From NCBI GenBank assembly GCA_022827945.1, contig JAJEIT010000035.1:1-64000 (forward strand): a stretch of DNA of 64,000 nucleotides, in the 5' to 3' direction. This DNA comes from Dehalococcoidia bacterium (GTDB lineage: Bacteria; Chloroflexota; Dehalococcoidia; Tepidiformales; Tepidiformaceae). The translations under genes were made by a program, and so were the position numbers. Positions 1 through 11,709 of the stretch are shown piece after piece (within the stretch, counting starts at the first letter, position 1; each line of letters opens with the position of its first letter). The notes beneath the pieces were generated by a model, which did not search any database, was not told the DNA's origin, and saw only the letters and a list, made by a program, of their open reading frames with translations.

Positions 1-39
1 CTGACCCCCTACAATCCCGCAACCTGCAGGAGGCCCTAC

Positions 40-891
40 ATGCCCGAGTACGAGAACATCCTCTACTCCACCGAAGATCGCATCGCCACCATCACCCTCA
101 ATCGCCCCGAGAAGCTGAACGCGCTCAACCGCGACCTCCGCGGCGAGTTCGTCGACGCGCTCAAGGTCGCCGAACGCGACGACGACGTGACCGTCATCCT
201 CGTGCGCGGCGCCGGACGCGCCTTCTGCGCGGGTTACGACATCACTCCCAACCAGCCCGCCGACGCCCGCGCCGGCATCCTCGTCTCCGAGAAGCACTTC
301 GACACCTGGACCGACCCCTTCGCCCGCAGCTGCGTCCGCGACTGGATGACCATCTGGGACCTGCTCAAGCCCGTCGTCGCCATGGTCCACGGCTACTGCC
401 TCGCCGGCGGCTCCGAGCTGATGTCGATGTGCGACATCGCCTTCGCCTCCGACGACTGCAAGATCGGCTACCCGCCCATGCGCGGCATGACCACGCCCGA
501 CGTCATCTACTTCCCCTGGAAGCTGCAGATGGGCCGCGCCAAGTACCTCCAGCTCAGCGGCAACAGCCTGACCGGCAAGGAGGCCGCCGAGTGGGGCTGG
601 ATCGCGAAGAGCTTCCCCGCCGACTCCCTCGAGGAGGAGGTCATGAAGGAGGTCCGCGCCCTCTCCAGCATCGCCCCCGACCTGCTCGCCGCGAACAAGC
701 TCGCCATCAACCAGACCTACGAGATCCAGGGCATCCGCACCGCCCTCAACACCGGACCGCAGTGGCACGCCCTCAGCGGACGCATGCGCCCCGGCGCCGG
801 CGAGTTCGGCCGCATCTCCAACGCCGAAGGCCTCCGAGCTGCCCTCGCGTGGCGCGACGAACCCTTCAACCGCGAGGGCTTCAGGCCATAG
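40..891 (+). CDS. Enoyl-CoA hydratase/isomerase (crotonase) family protein
   Basis: 283 aa, the normal size for a single-domain crotonase. A GGAGG ribosome binding site lies 8 nt before the ATG. Crotonase signatures are clear: TLNRPEKLNAL near residue 18, the first oxyanion-hole segment GRAFCAGYD (59-67) and GYCLAGGSEL (118-127). In mitochondrial enoyl-CoA hydratase two glutamates activate water. The first equivalent (E126 in GGSEL) is present, but at the second, normally in a QPE motif, this protein reads YPPM (144-147). By my alignment from memory the second acid is therefore missing. It probably acts on a CoA thioester, but not necessarily as a simple hydratase; isomerase, hydrolase or lyase activity is possible. 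The 3' neighbour is convergent. Confidence 0.88.
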   Translation: MPEYENILYSTEDRIATITLNRPEKLNALNRDLRGEFVDALKVAERDDDVTVILVRGAGRAFCAGYDITPNQPADARAGILVSEKHFDTWTDPFARSCVRDWMTIWDLLKPVVAMVHGYCLAGGSELMSMCDIAFASDDCKIGYPPMRGMTTPDVIYFPWKLQMGRAKYLQLSGNSLTGKEAAEWGWIAKSFPADSLEEEVMKEVRALSSIAPDLLAANKLAINQTYEIQGIRTALNTGPQWHALSGRMRPGAGEFGRISNAEGLRAALAWRDEPFNREGFRP

Positions 892-994
892 TGGTTAGTG
901 ACTGGTGATTGGTAGTTGGTGCTCCGACAGTAGCCACCAACGACCGTGAACGGCTATTACTCACCAACCACCAATCACTATCCACTATTCACTA
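889..994. repeat. Inverted repeat of degenerate heptanucleotides between convergent genes
   Basis: The left arm (core 896-921) and right arm (core 962-987) are reverse complements at 22 of 26 positions, separated by 40 nt. Each arm is itself a run of degenerate 7-mers of the type GTGNTTG (for example TGACTGG, TGATTGG, TAGTTGG). The outer ends contain the stop codons of both convergent genes (TAG at 889-891; cta at 992-994). Short intergenic heptamer arrays are known in other bacteria. Here the fold could form a long stem and act as a bidirectional transcription end or mRNA stabiliser; that role is inference. Confidence 0.7.
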
Positions 995-1387
995 CTCCGG
1001 TCGGTGAACCATCACCGGACCCGAGTGGTGGTGCGTCATGCGCCACGAACCCTCTTCGCGCACGAAGATGTTCGTGGCGTAGAGCGGGCTCCCCGACACG
1101 ACCTCCCGGCACAGCACGATCGCCGCGTTCCCGAGCACGGTCACGCTCGCGCCGCCCCCGACGATGCGGGGCTGGTTCGGGTTCGCGAGGATCGTGCGCC
1201 AGCTCTCCAGCACGTCCTCGCGGCCGCTGAGAAGCGTCCAGCCGGGGTGCAGGCATGTCACCGGCGACAGGCGCGCCCAGACGTTCTCCATCGCGCCCAT
1301 GTCCGAGTTGCCGAGCGCGCGGTAGAACCCCTCGTTCGCGAGGAGCGCTTCCTGCTCCGCTTCCGTGTGCGTTCCCGGTTCGGTCAC
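992..1387 (-). CDS. NTF2-like / SnoaL-like domain protein
   Basis: 131 aa from a GTG at 1387. The protein has the typical NTF2-like layout: an N-terminal helix (EQEALLANEGFYRAL), a segment around LHPGWTLLSGRED with the H-P-G-W typical of the pocket entrance, and C-terminal strands ending in WRMTHHHSGPV. This resembles the SnoaL-like/DUF4440 group often annotated as 'nuclear transport factor 2 family'. No catalytic assignment is possible. A much longer open frame continues upstream through the KamA-like gene but has no coding character there. The gene lies downstream of the KamA-like gene but beyond a strong terminator, so it is probably transcribed separately. Convergent with the crotonase gene. 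Confidence 0.75.
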   Translation of the reverse strand: MTEPGTHTEAEQEALLANEGFYRALGNSDMGAMENVWARLSPVTCLHPGWTLLSGREDVLESWRTILANPNQPRIVGGGASVTVLGNAAIVLCREVVSGSPLYATNIFVREEGSWRMTHHHSGPVMVHRPE

Positions 1388-1442
1388 GCGCCAAGGATAG
1401 CCGCCCCGCTCGGCCGCCGTGCGTCCCCCGGCCCCGGACACG

Positions 1443-1470
1443 AAAACGGGGCCCGTCGCACGGGCCCCGT
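1443..1470 (-). terminator. Rho-independent terminator after the KamA-like gene
   Basis: A perfect 10-bp stem (ACGGGGCCCG / CGGGCCCCGT, 1446-1455 with 1461-1470) closes a 5-nt loop and, read on the minus strand, runs into TTTT (1446-1443). It lies 28 nt beyond the stop of the leftward KamA-like gene. Confidence 0.85.
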
Positions 1471-1497
1471 CTGGCGTCGTGCCGAGTCGCCGGCCGG

Positions 1498-2871
<1,374 letters not shown>

Positions 2872-3215
2872 AAAGCGCCTCCTCCGGCTGGTATAGATCC
2901 CCGCAACGGGGCGGGGTCGGGCGGTCCCGGCTCGAGACCACCGACTGGGAGGCTGGTCGCGTAGTCGCGAGCCTCCGAACGCCTGCGGGGTTAGCTGACG
3001 GGTTCGGCGTCGGAGATCGCCTATGCGCTCTCGCGCAATTCACCCCAACAATGGGTTCCCCCGCTCCCCGGCGCATCCGTGGATCCGCACGGGAACTCGG
3101 CCTTTACAGTTTACCACCCCTGGTGGGCCTCTCCCTGCGACCTGACGTAGCCGCGCCGCTGGTCGTACACTCATGGGTGCGGCCAACATAAGTTGGCTCT
3201 ATCCGGAGGCGCACT
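2872..3215. other. Divergent intergenic region, KamA-like gene / ku
   Basis: 344 bp between divergently transcribed genes. It should hold both promoters. On the plus strand I see a candidate for ku (listed separately). No convincing RNA structure or gene is visible. Confidence 0.5.
3142..3171 (+). promoter_or_regulatory. Candidate ku promoter
   Basis: CTGACG (3142-3147) and TACACT (3166-3171) separated by 18 nt resemble a housekeeping -35/-10 pair, 44 nt before the ku start. Pattern match only. Confidence 0.4.
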
Positions 3216-4055
3216 ATGCCCCGAGCGATCTGGAAGGGTGTCATCAGCTTCGGCATGGTGAGCATCCCCATCCGCCTCTTCCCCGCTACCGAGAGCAAGG
3301 ACATCGGCTTCCGCCAGCTCCGGCGCGATACCAACACCCGCGTCCGCATGCTCCGCTGGGACCCCGTCGAAGAGCAGGAAGTGCCCTACGACGAGATCGT
3401 GAAGGGCTACGAGTACGCCAAGGACCGCTACGTCGTCCTCGACGACGAGGACCTGGAGAAGCTGCCCCTCCCGACGAAGCACACCATCGAGCTCACCGCC
3501 TTCGTCGAGGAGGCCGAGATCGACCCGGTTCACTACGAGAAGTCCTACTACCTCGCCCCGGACGACGCCGGCATCAAGCCCTACTCCCTCCTCATTCGCG
3601 CCATGCAGGCGAAGGGGCTAATCGCCATCGCCAAGGTCGCCATCCGCACGAAGGAGCGCCTCTGCGCCCTCCGCGCCCGCGGCGACCAGCTCATCCTCGA
3701 GACCCTCTTCTACCCCGACGAGATCCGCGACCCCGGCGAGTCGGTCGCCGTCGACGAGGTCTCCGAGGAGGAGATGGAGATGGCCCGAGCCCTCATCGAG
3801 ATGCTCGAGGAGCCCTTTGACCCTGAGAAGTACAAGGACCAGTACCGCGAAGCCCTGATGACCATCATCGAGGCCAAGCTCGAAGGCCAGGAGGTCGCGA
3901 CCCCAGAGGCCGCCGTGCCGCAGCCCGCCGTCGACCTCATGGCCGCCCTCCGCGCGAGCGTCGAGGCCGCCAGGGCCCGCAAGGAAGGCGAGGCCTCCCC
4001 GGCCGCGGACAACGGTGCCACCGCCGCCGAGAAAGCCGCCGTCGTCGCCGACTAG
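3216..4055 (+). CDS. ku: Ku DNA end-binding protein (bacterial NHEJ)
   Basis: 279 aa. Bacterial Ku is a homodimeric ring that threads onto broken DNA ends and recruits LigD. The family N-terminus MPRAIWKGVISFGMVSIPI is intact, and the beta-barrel core covers roughly residues 1-240. The C-terminus (about 240-279) is alanine-, lysine- and glutamate-rich and looks disordered, as in many bacterial Ku proteins where this tail mediates LigD or DNA contacts. A start with TCCGGAGG upstream fits. ligD follows 381 bp downstream on the same strand with one small gene between, a common NHEJ arrangement. Confidence 0.95.
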   Translation: MPRAIWKGVISFGMVSIPIRLFPATESKDIGFRQLRRDTNTRVRMLRWDPVEEQEVPYDEIVKGYEYAKDRYVVLDDEDLEKLPLPTKHTIELTAFVEEAEIDPVHYEKSYYLAPDDAGIKPYSLLIRAMQAKGLIAIAKVAIRTKERLCALRARGDQLILETLFYPDEIRDPGESVAVDEVSEEEMEMARALIEMLEEPFDPEKYKDQYREALMTIIEAKLEGQEVATPEAAVPQPAVDLMAALRASVEAARARKEGEASPAADNGATAAEKAAVVAD

Positions 4056-4096
4056 GGGCGGCGAGCAGGGAGCGTCCTGTCGGGGAGCACGGGCAT

Positions 4097-4306
4097 TTGA
4101 GTAGTCCACGGGTTTACGGCGAGTGTTCCAAATGCGGGGGGCCGAAGGCCATGGACGCTGAGGCCATCTGCGGTTCCTGCCAGGAAACCCTTCGCATCCA
4201 GAGGAGGCTGGGTCGGGCTCGGGCATTGAGCTTCGCCGGGTTCGTGGTGCTCGTGCTGGTTGGCCTGGTCGGGATCTTTGTGCTGGCGGTGTATCTCACT
4301 TCGTGA
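4097..4306 (+). CDS. Small zinc-ribbon membrane protein
   Basis: 69 aa starting at TTG, with GGAG 9 nt upstream. C10-x2-C13 and C25-x2-C28 form a zinc-ribbon-like pair of knuckles, followed by a basic linker and one hydrophobic helix (about 45-66) with a short polar tail. This suggests a single-pass membrane protein with a cytoplasmic metal-binding head. It lies between ku and ligD, but nothing in it indicates a repair role. I do not recognise a named family. Confidence 0.6.
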   Translation: MSSPRVYGECSKCGGPKAMDAEAICGSCQETLRIQRRLGRARALSFAGFVVLVLVGLVGIFVLAVYLTS

Positions 4307-4362
4307 ACCGGCTCGACCACCCGTTCAGCAGCGGTTGCGTCGTGACCCCGCCCCCTATGCCC

Positions 4363-4440
4363 GATAATCGCACCGTGAGCGCACTCGCTGTCGCCTGCCC
4401 CGCCGCCTCAGTGGCCTCCCGGCGCCGGAGCGCGTCATGA
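4363..4440 (+). promoter_or_regulatory. ligD leader: -10-like hexamer and possible 21-codon upstream ORF
   Basis: GATAAT (4363-4368) is followed after 6 nt by a GTG (4375) that opens a 21-codon frame ending in TGA at 4438-4440. That stop overlaps the ligD ATG as ATGA. If transcription starts near 4375, this would be a leaderless upstream ORF coupled to ligD. ligD has no obvious Shine-Dalgarno of its own. Positional evidence only. Confidence 0.4.
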
Positions 4441-7145
4441 CCGAGCCCCTCGACCAATACCGCGAGAAGCGCGACTTCGCGGCCACCCCCGAGCCCCCCG
4501 ACGCCGTCCCAGAGGGGCGCGCCGGACCCCTCACCTTCGTCGTCCAGAAGCACGATGCCACCCGCCTCCACTACGACGTCCGCCTGGAGGTCGGCGGCGT
4601 CATGAAGTCGTGGGCCGTGCCTCGCGGCCCCTCAAGCGACCCCGCCGTTCGCCGCCACGCCGTCATGACGGAGGACCACCCCATCGCCTACTCCGCCTTC
4701 GAGGGCGTCATCCCGAAGGGGCAGTACGGCGCGGGGCAGGTCATCGTCTGGGACGCGGGCACCTACGCCCCCGAACACGAGCGCGTCTACGACTTCTCCT
4801 CCCGCGAGGAGGCCGAGGCCGCGATGGAGGCGGCCATCGAGGCCGGCAAGATCTCGGTCCAGATGCGCGGCCGCAAGCTCAAGGGCTCCTGGTCGCTGGT
4901 CAAGACTTCGACCGACTGGCTCCTCCTCAAGCACGACGACCCCCTTGCCGACCCCGCCACGGACCTCACCGCCCTCGACCGCTCCGTCGTCTCCGGCCTC
5001 TCGCTCGACGACATCCGCGACGGGCACCTCCCCCGCCACCGCAAGGCCCCCTCCGACTACACCCCCGACGCCCTCAACGGCTCCCGCGCCGCGCCCTTCC
5101 CCGACACCCTCCCGCCCATGATGGCGAGCGTTCGCGAGCCCTTCTCCCACCCCGACTGGCTCTTCGAACCCAAGCTCGACGGCATCCGCGCCGTCGCTCA
5201 CGTCTCCGGCGGCGAGGCGCGCCTCTACTCGCGCCGTGGCACCGATCTAACCGCCACCTACCCCGGCCTCGTTGCCACCCTCGCCGCCCAGCCCGTCGCC
5301 GAGGCCGTCTACGACGGCGAAGTCTGCGCCTTCGATGAGCGCGCCGTCCCCTCCTTCGAGCTCCTCCAGCAGCGCATGAACCTCGCCGGCGAAATCGACA
5401 TCGCCTCCGCCGAGGCGCGCGTCCCTGTCACCTACATGGCCTTCGACCTGCTCCACCTCGACGGCTTCGACCTTACCGGCGTTGTCCTCGAGGAACGCAA
5501 GGAGTCGCTGGCCCGCGTCCTCATGCCGATCGGGCCCGTCGCCCTCGTCGAGCACCTCCCTTCCGGGGGCAAGGAGGCCTACGAGGGCGCCGTCGCCCTC
5601 GGCCTGGAGGGCGTCGTGGCCAAGCGCCGCGGCAGCCGCTACCTGCCGGGCAAGCGCTCCGACTCCTGGGCCAAGATCAAGGCCCGCCAGACCGCCGAGT
5701 TCGTTGTCGCCGGCTTCACCCCCGGCGAGGGCCTGCGCGAGCCCACATTCGGCGCCCTCCTCCTCGCCGCCCGCGGGGAAGACGGCTCGTTTACCTACCG
5801 GGGCCGCGCCGGAGGCGGCTTCACCGACGCCATGCTCGTCGACCTCCGCGCGCAACTCGACGCCCTCGCCACCGACGCCTCCCCCTTCCCCGAGACCCCG
5901 ACCGAGGCCCAGAACGCAACGTTCGTCCGCCCCGAGCTCGTCGTCGAGGTCGAATACACCGAGGTGACGTCCCAGGGTCTCCTGCGCGCCCCCGTCTTCA
6001 AGCGCCTCCGCCCCGACAAGGCCCCCGAAGACGCCGTCTTCGTCGCGACGCCGGCCGCCCCCGCCTCCGCCCCTTCACCCCAGAGCCAGGCGGCGTCCGT
6101 CCTCCAACAGCTTGACCGCCCCGCCGATGAGATGCGCCTCGACGTGGGCGGCCGCGAGATCCCCGTCACGAATCTCGAAAAAGCGCTCTGGCCCGAGCAT
6201 GGCTCGCAGCGTGCCGTCACCAAGCGCGACCTGCTCCGCTACCTCGCCACCGTCGCCCCGATGATGCTCCCCCACCTCCGCGACCGCCTCATCACCCTCA
6301 CCCGCTACCCAAACGGCATCGGCGACCTGCACTTCTACCAGAAGCACTCCGAAGGCCCACCCCCCGAGTTCGTCGAGACCGTGCCCGTCCACTCCGAGGG
6401 CGCGAGCGGCGACCGCGATTTCCTCCTCTGCAACAACCTCGCGACCCTGCTCTGGCTCGGGCAGCTCGCCAACCTCGAGTTCCACGCGACCATGGCCCGC
6501 GTTTCCCCCGACCCCGACGCCCACGCCCTCCCGCGCGACTTCACCGCCTCCCGCGACAACGTCGAGGCGTCCGTCCTCAACTATCCCGACTTCCTCCTCT
6601 TCGACCTCGATCCTTACATCTATCGGGGTGACGAGGCTGCCGGCGAGGAGCCCCAGCTCAACCGCAAGGCCTTCGCCAAGACGGTCGAGGTGGCCCGCGC
6701 CTTCAAGGAGATCCTCGACGCGGCCGCCCTCCCCTCCTACGTGAAGACTTCCGGCGCGACCGGCCTCCACATCTACGTGCCCGTCCTCCGCCAGTTCCCC
6801 TACCCCGTCATCCGCTCCCTCTGCGAGACCGTCAGCGGTGAGCTGCTCGCCCGCATGCCCCGCGACGTGACCCTCGAATGGGCCTCCGAGAAGCGCACCG
6901 GCAAGATCTTCCTCGACGTCAACCAGAACGCCCGCGCCAAGAATGTCGCCGCAATCTTCTCGCCCCGCGCCAAGCCCGGCGCCCCCGTCTCCGTGCCCGT
7001 TCGCTGGGACGAGCTTGACGACCTCTACCCGACCGACTTCACCGTGCTCACCGCCCCCGAACGCTTCTCCGAAACCGGCGACCTCTGGGCTGGCATCCTC
7101 GACGCCAAGCAGGACCTGACCGCCCTCCTCGGGATCGACGCATGA
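4437..7145 (+). CDS. ligD: ATP-dependent DNA ligase D (phosphoesterase-ligase-polymerase)
   Basis: 902 aa with all three LigD modules in the order PE-LIG-POL, as in Pseudomonas rather than mycobacteria. The 3'-phosphoesterase domain covers about 30-165 (HYDVRLE, PKGQYGAG). The ligase covers about 225-520, with the adenylated lysine in FEPKLDG (K246) and a C-terminal OB-fold region ending near FKRLRPDK. The primase-polymerase covers about 585-885, with the metal-binding FDLDPYIY motif. It trims, fills and seals double-strand breaks held by Ku. It overlaps the next gene by ATGA. No truncation or missing catalytic motif was seen. Confidence 0.95.
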   Translation: MTEPLDQYREKRDFAATPEPPDAVPEGRAGPLTFVVQKHDATRLHYDVRLEVGGVMKSWAVPRGPSSDPAVRRHAVMTEDHPIAYSAFEGVIPKGQYGAGQVIVWDAGTYAPEHERVYDFSSREEAEAAMEAAIEAGKISVQMRGRKLKGSWSLVKTSTDWLLLKHDDPLADPATDLTALDRSVVSGLSLDDIRDGHLPRHRKAPSDYTPDALNGSRAAPFPDTLPPMMASVREPFSHPDWLFEPKLDGIRAVAHVSGGEARLYSRRGTDLTATYPGLVATLAAQPVAEAVYDGEVCAFDERAVPSFELLQQRMNLAGEIDIASAEARVPVTYMAFDLLHLDGFDLTGVVLEERKESLARVLMPIGPVALVEHLPSGGKEAYEGAVALGLEGVVAKRRGSRYLPGKRSDSWAKIKARQTAEFVVAGFTPGEGLREPTFGALLLAARGEDGSFTYRGRAGGGFTDAMLVDLRAQLDALATDASPFPETPTEAQNATFVRPELVVEVEYTEVTSQGLLRAPVFKRLRPDKAPEDAVFVATPAAPASAPSPQSQAASVLQQLDRPADEMRLDVGGREIPVTNLEKALWPEHGSQRAVTKRDLLRYLATVAPMMLPHLRDRLITLTRYPNGIGDLHFYQKHSEGPPPEFVETVPVHSEGASGDRDFLLCNNLATLLWLGQLANLEFHATMARVSPDPDAHALPRDFTASRDNVEASVLNYPDFLLFDLDPYIYRGDEAAGEEPQLNRKAFAKTVEVARAFKEILDAAALPSYVKTSGATGLHIYVPVLRQFPYPVIRSLCETVSGELLARMPRDVTLEWASEKRTGKIFLDVNQNARAKNVAAIFSPRAKPGAPVSVPVRWDELDDLYPTDFTVLTAPERFSETGDLWAGILDAKQDLTALLGIDA

Positions 7146-7509
7146 CCGAAGACCGCCCCCTCGACCTGCGCGGCCGCGACCGCAACGAGGCCATCGAGAT
7201 CGTCCAGCGCGCGCTGGTCGAAGCGGGCTACGAGGCGGGCGACTGCGTTGATGTCCTGGGCGGAGCGTTCGTGGCTGCGGCCGTCCGCCGCTACTGGGCC
7301 GAGGGCCTCAGCGCCGCCGAGGCGCACGAACGCCTCTGCGCCGAGGACCCCGAGCTCGCCCGCGCCATCGAGGCGCTGGCGCCGCTCCTGCTCGACCGCG
7401 CCGAGGCCCGCGACCAGCGCGAGGCGGCCGTCGCCGCCGTCGAGCTGCTGCTCGCCGGCAGCGCCCCCGAGCGCGATCAGCTCCGCCTGCCGCTGAACCC
7501 GGACGCCTC

Positions 7510-7513
<4 letters not shown>
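7142..7513 (+). CDS. Hypothetical helical protein coupled to ligD
   Basis: 123 aa. Its ATG overlaps the ligD stop (ATGA), so it is probably translated by re-initiation from the ligD message. It is almost entirely helical and alanine/glutamate/leucine-rich, with no signal peptide, membrane segment, cysteine cluster or recognisable motif. It converges with acs, the two stops overlapping by 4 bp. Coupling suggests co-expression with NHEJ but does not establish function. Confidence 0.6.
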
Positions 7514-9480
<1,967 letters not shown>

Positions 9481-9577
9481 GTCTGGCCTCCTGCGCGCCC
9501 GCCGGCGCCCCGCGTTTCAGTCCGTGCGCGGGATTGTACCGATACGGCCCCGGCTATCGCGCCACCGGGCCTCGCGG

Positions 9578-9583
9578 TACGAT
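9578..9583 (+). promoter_or_regulatory. -10-like hexamer before a leaderless-looking gene
   Basis: TACGAT lies 8 nt before the ATG at 9592 and there is no Shine-Dalgarno between them, consistent with a transcript starting at or next to the start codon. Confidence 0.4.
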
Positions 9584-9591
9584 CGCTGGGG

Positions 9592-9834
9592 ATGAGCTCT
9601 CGCCGACCCCGACGCCAGCGCCGCCGCCGCGAGCGCGCCTCGACCCTTCCGCGTCCGGGCGCGACCCCCACGCCCCAGCCCACCGCCGAGGCCGCGGCCC
9701 GCATTCCCGACCAGACGCCCCGCGAGCACCACGTCGCCACCGACTACCGCTACGTCCGTCGCGACCTCGTCGCCGTCGCTGTCGTCAGCGTGATTACGCT
9801 CGCCTTCGTCCTGGTGGCTGCCGCCATCGCCTGA
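9592..9834 (+). CDS. Small basic single-pass membrane protein
   Basis: 80 aa. A strongly basic N-terminus (MSSRRPRRQRRRRERA) leads into a proline/threonine-rich linker, then HHVATDYRYVRRDLVAV and a C-terminal hydrophobic helix (about 62-80). The topology would be N-in with a tail anchor. No named family is recognised. It sits between divergent acs and a convergent zinc-finger membrane protein. Confidence 0.6.
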   Translation: MSSRRPRRQRRRRERASTLPRPGATPTPQPTAEAAARIPDQTPREHHVATDYRYVRRDLVAVAVVSVITLAFVLVAAAIA

Positions 9835-9841
9835 TCTCGTC

Positions 9842-10333
9842 CTACCGCAGGTTCTGGTACGCGAACCACACCCCGATCCCCGCTGCCACCAGCCCCCACA
9901 GCGCGAACGCCGTTCCTCCTAGCACCACCAGCATCGCCCACGCCAGCACGATCCCGCCGATCGCGAACCCCACCATGCCCGGCCCCCGCTTCCCGCCAGT
10001 CGCGAACTCAAGCAGTCGCGTGAACGCGTACCCAAGCGCCACCCCCACCAGCAATGCGAAGAACCCTCGCGTGAACGGCAACAGGATCAGCCGCCAGAGC
10101 AGCCCCATCACCACCCCGCCCACCACCGACGCCAGCCCCGCCCGCAGCATGTTCTGACCCGAGAGCACGTACATGGGTGCACGAACGACGCGCGCGCAGT
10201 CCGGGCAGCGCGCCCCCACGGGCGACTGGATCAGGCAGGACGGACAGATCGGGGCTTCGCAGCGGCTGCAGCGCAGGGCAGTCTCGACACCGGCGTGGCG
10301 GGCGCACTCCACCGTTTCGGGCATCGATTCCAT
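9842..10333 (-). CDS. B-box zinc-finger multi-pass membrane protein
   Basis: 163 aa. Residues 10-46 carry C10, H13, C22, C25, C30, C33, C43 and C46, the pattern of the B-box-like zinc finger found at the N-terminus of many bacterial membrane proteins, including some rhomboid-like ones. The rest (about 58-160) contains three or four hydrophobic helices. No rhomboid GxSG serine motif is present, so protease activity is not supported. Function unknown. Confidence 0.7.
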   Translation of the reverse strand: MESMPETVECARHAGVETALRCSRCEAPICPSCLIQSPVGARCPDCARVVRAPMYVLSGQNMLRAGLASVVGGVVMGLLWRLILLPFTRGFFALLVGVALGYAFTRLLEFATGGKRGPGMVGFAIGGIVLAWAMLVVLGGTAFALWGLVAAGIGVWFAYQNLR

Positions 10334-10388
10334 GCTAGCAGACGCCCTTGAGGCCTCGGGAAACGGACCGTGAGGGGCCCAGGCCGGG

Positions 10389-10838
10389 CTACTGACCGGT
10401 CGGGTTCTCCACCAGCGCGAAGGAGATCGTTCCGTCCGCCACCACTTGCCCGTCGACGCTCGCCTCCACCGCCCCGCGTCCCACCGGCCCCCGCATCCGC
10501 CCCAGCGTGAACTCCAACCGCAACTGATCCCCCGGCGTCACCGGACGCCGGAAGCGCATCTTCTCGATGCCGCCGAACATCGGGATCTTCCCCGCCTGGT
10601 CCACGTCCCGCAGCAGCGTGATCGCTGCCACCTGCGCCAGCGCCTCCACGATGAGCACGCCCGGCATCACCCGGTTCCCGGGGAAATGCCCTTCGAAGAA
10701 CCACTCGTTCGCCGTCACGCTCTTGATGCCGACCCCGCGCGCTCCGTCCTCGATCTCGACCATCCGGTCGACCAGCAGCATCGGGTAGCGATGGGGGATG
10801 ATCCGCTCGATCTCGTCCGCGCCCAGGTTCACGTCCAT
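10389..10838 (-). CDS. fabZ: 3-hydroxyacyl-[acyl-carrier-protein] dehydratase FabZ
   Basis: 149 aa hot-dog-fold dehydratase of fatty acid synthesis. The catalytic pair is visible: H51 in GHFPGNRVMPG and E65 in VEALAQ. Other family blocks are IPHRYPMLLVDR at the N-terminus and KMRFRRPVTPGDQL in the C-terminal half. The ATG overlaps the stop of the PHP-domain gene upstream by one base (TGATG), so translation is probably coupled. No other fab genes are nearby. Confidence 0.95.
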   Translation of the reverse strand: MDVNLGADEIERIIPHRYPMLLVDRMVEIEDGARGVGIKSVTANEWFFEGHFPGNRVMPGVLIVEALAQVAAITLLRDVDQAGKIPMFGGIEKMRFRRPVTPGDQLRLEFTLGRMRGPVGRGAVEASVDGQVVADGTISFALVENPTGQ

Positions 10839-11701
10839 CAGAATGCTCCCGCCTGCGCCAGTCCGGGGACCGCGCGCTCTTCGAGGAAGGCCACGAACTC
10901 GGCGACGGCGCTCTCCTCGAAAGGAATGTCGCCGATCTCGCGGTCGTTCGGGTTGCCCAGTCCGTGGTAGTCGCTCCCGCCCGAGCGGGCCAGCCCGAGC
11001 TTCTCCGCGAGCGCTTCGTGCGCGGCCACGGTTTCCGTGTCGTAGTGCTTGTAGTACGTCTCCAGGCCGTCGAGCCCCATCCCCGCGAGCGCGGCCACGG
11101 CGGTCTCGTAGTCCTCCCCGAGGAACACCGGATGGGCCACGAAGACCGCCCCGTCCGCTTCGTGCAGGAGCGCGATCGCCTCTGCGGGCGTCAGCCGGTC
11201 GCGCGTGATGTGCGCCGGCTTTCCGTCCCCCAGCCACGTGTCGAACGCCTCCGCCACGCTCCCGACGTATCCTGCCTCGACGAGCGCTCGCGCCACGTGC
11301 GGCCGCCCCACGCTCGCCTCACCGGCGATCGTCTGCACGCGCTCCACATCGATCGTCACGCCGTGCTCGCCGAGCACGCGCACCATCCGCTTCATCCGCC
11401 CCACGCGGCCCTCGCGCTGCTCGCTCAGGTACGCCTGCAGCGGCCCGTGCCCGGTGTCGAACCCGAACCCGAGCAGGTGCGCGTCCACCCCGTCGAGGTC
11501 GACGCTCAGCTCGATACCCGAGATGAGGCGCAGCCCTGCCGCCTCCGCGGCGGCTCGCGCCTCCGGCAGCCCCTCGGTCGTGTCGTGGTCGGTCAGCGCC
11601 AGTGTGCGGACCCCGTTCGCGGCTGCCGTCTCCATCACCCACGCAGGGCTGCGCACCCCGTCGGAGCAGGTGCTGTGCAGGTGGAAATCGCCGATCGCCA
11701 C
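10838..11701 (-). CDS. PHP-domain phosphoesterase (YciV/RNase AM-like)
   Basis: 287 aa. The PHP metal ligands are evident: HLH at residues 7-9 (DFHLHST), LTDHDTTEG near 36, a central H in VFVAHP, and SGGSDYHG near the C-terminus. The closest well-studied family is the 3',5'-nucleotide bisphosphate phosphatase/5'-3' exoribonuclease group (YciV/TrpH). It lies between rny and fabZ with only 8 bp to rny, fitting a role in RNA end processing next to an RNase, though that link is inference. Confidence 0.82.
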   Translation of the reverse strand: MAIGDFHLHSTCSDGVRSPAWVMETAAANGVRTLALTDHDTTEGLPEARAAAEAAGLRLISGIELSVDLDGVDAHLLGFGFDTGHGPLQAYLSEQREGRVGRMKRMVRVLGEHGVTIDVERVQTIAGEASVGRPHVARALVEAGYVGSVAEAFDTWLGDGKPAHITRDRLTPAEAIALLHEADGAVFVAHPVFLGEDYETAVAALAGMGLDGLETYYKHYDTETVAAHEALAEKLGLARSGGSDYHGLGNPNDREIGDIPFEESAVAEFVAFLEERAVPGLAQAGAF

Positions 11702-11709
11702 GTCGTCGC

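Noticed and set aside
2872-3215. Riboswitch in the gap upstream of the KamA-like gene
   Set aside because: No conserved core of lysine, cobalamin or SAM riboswitches could be recognised.
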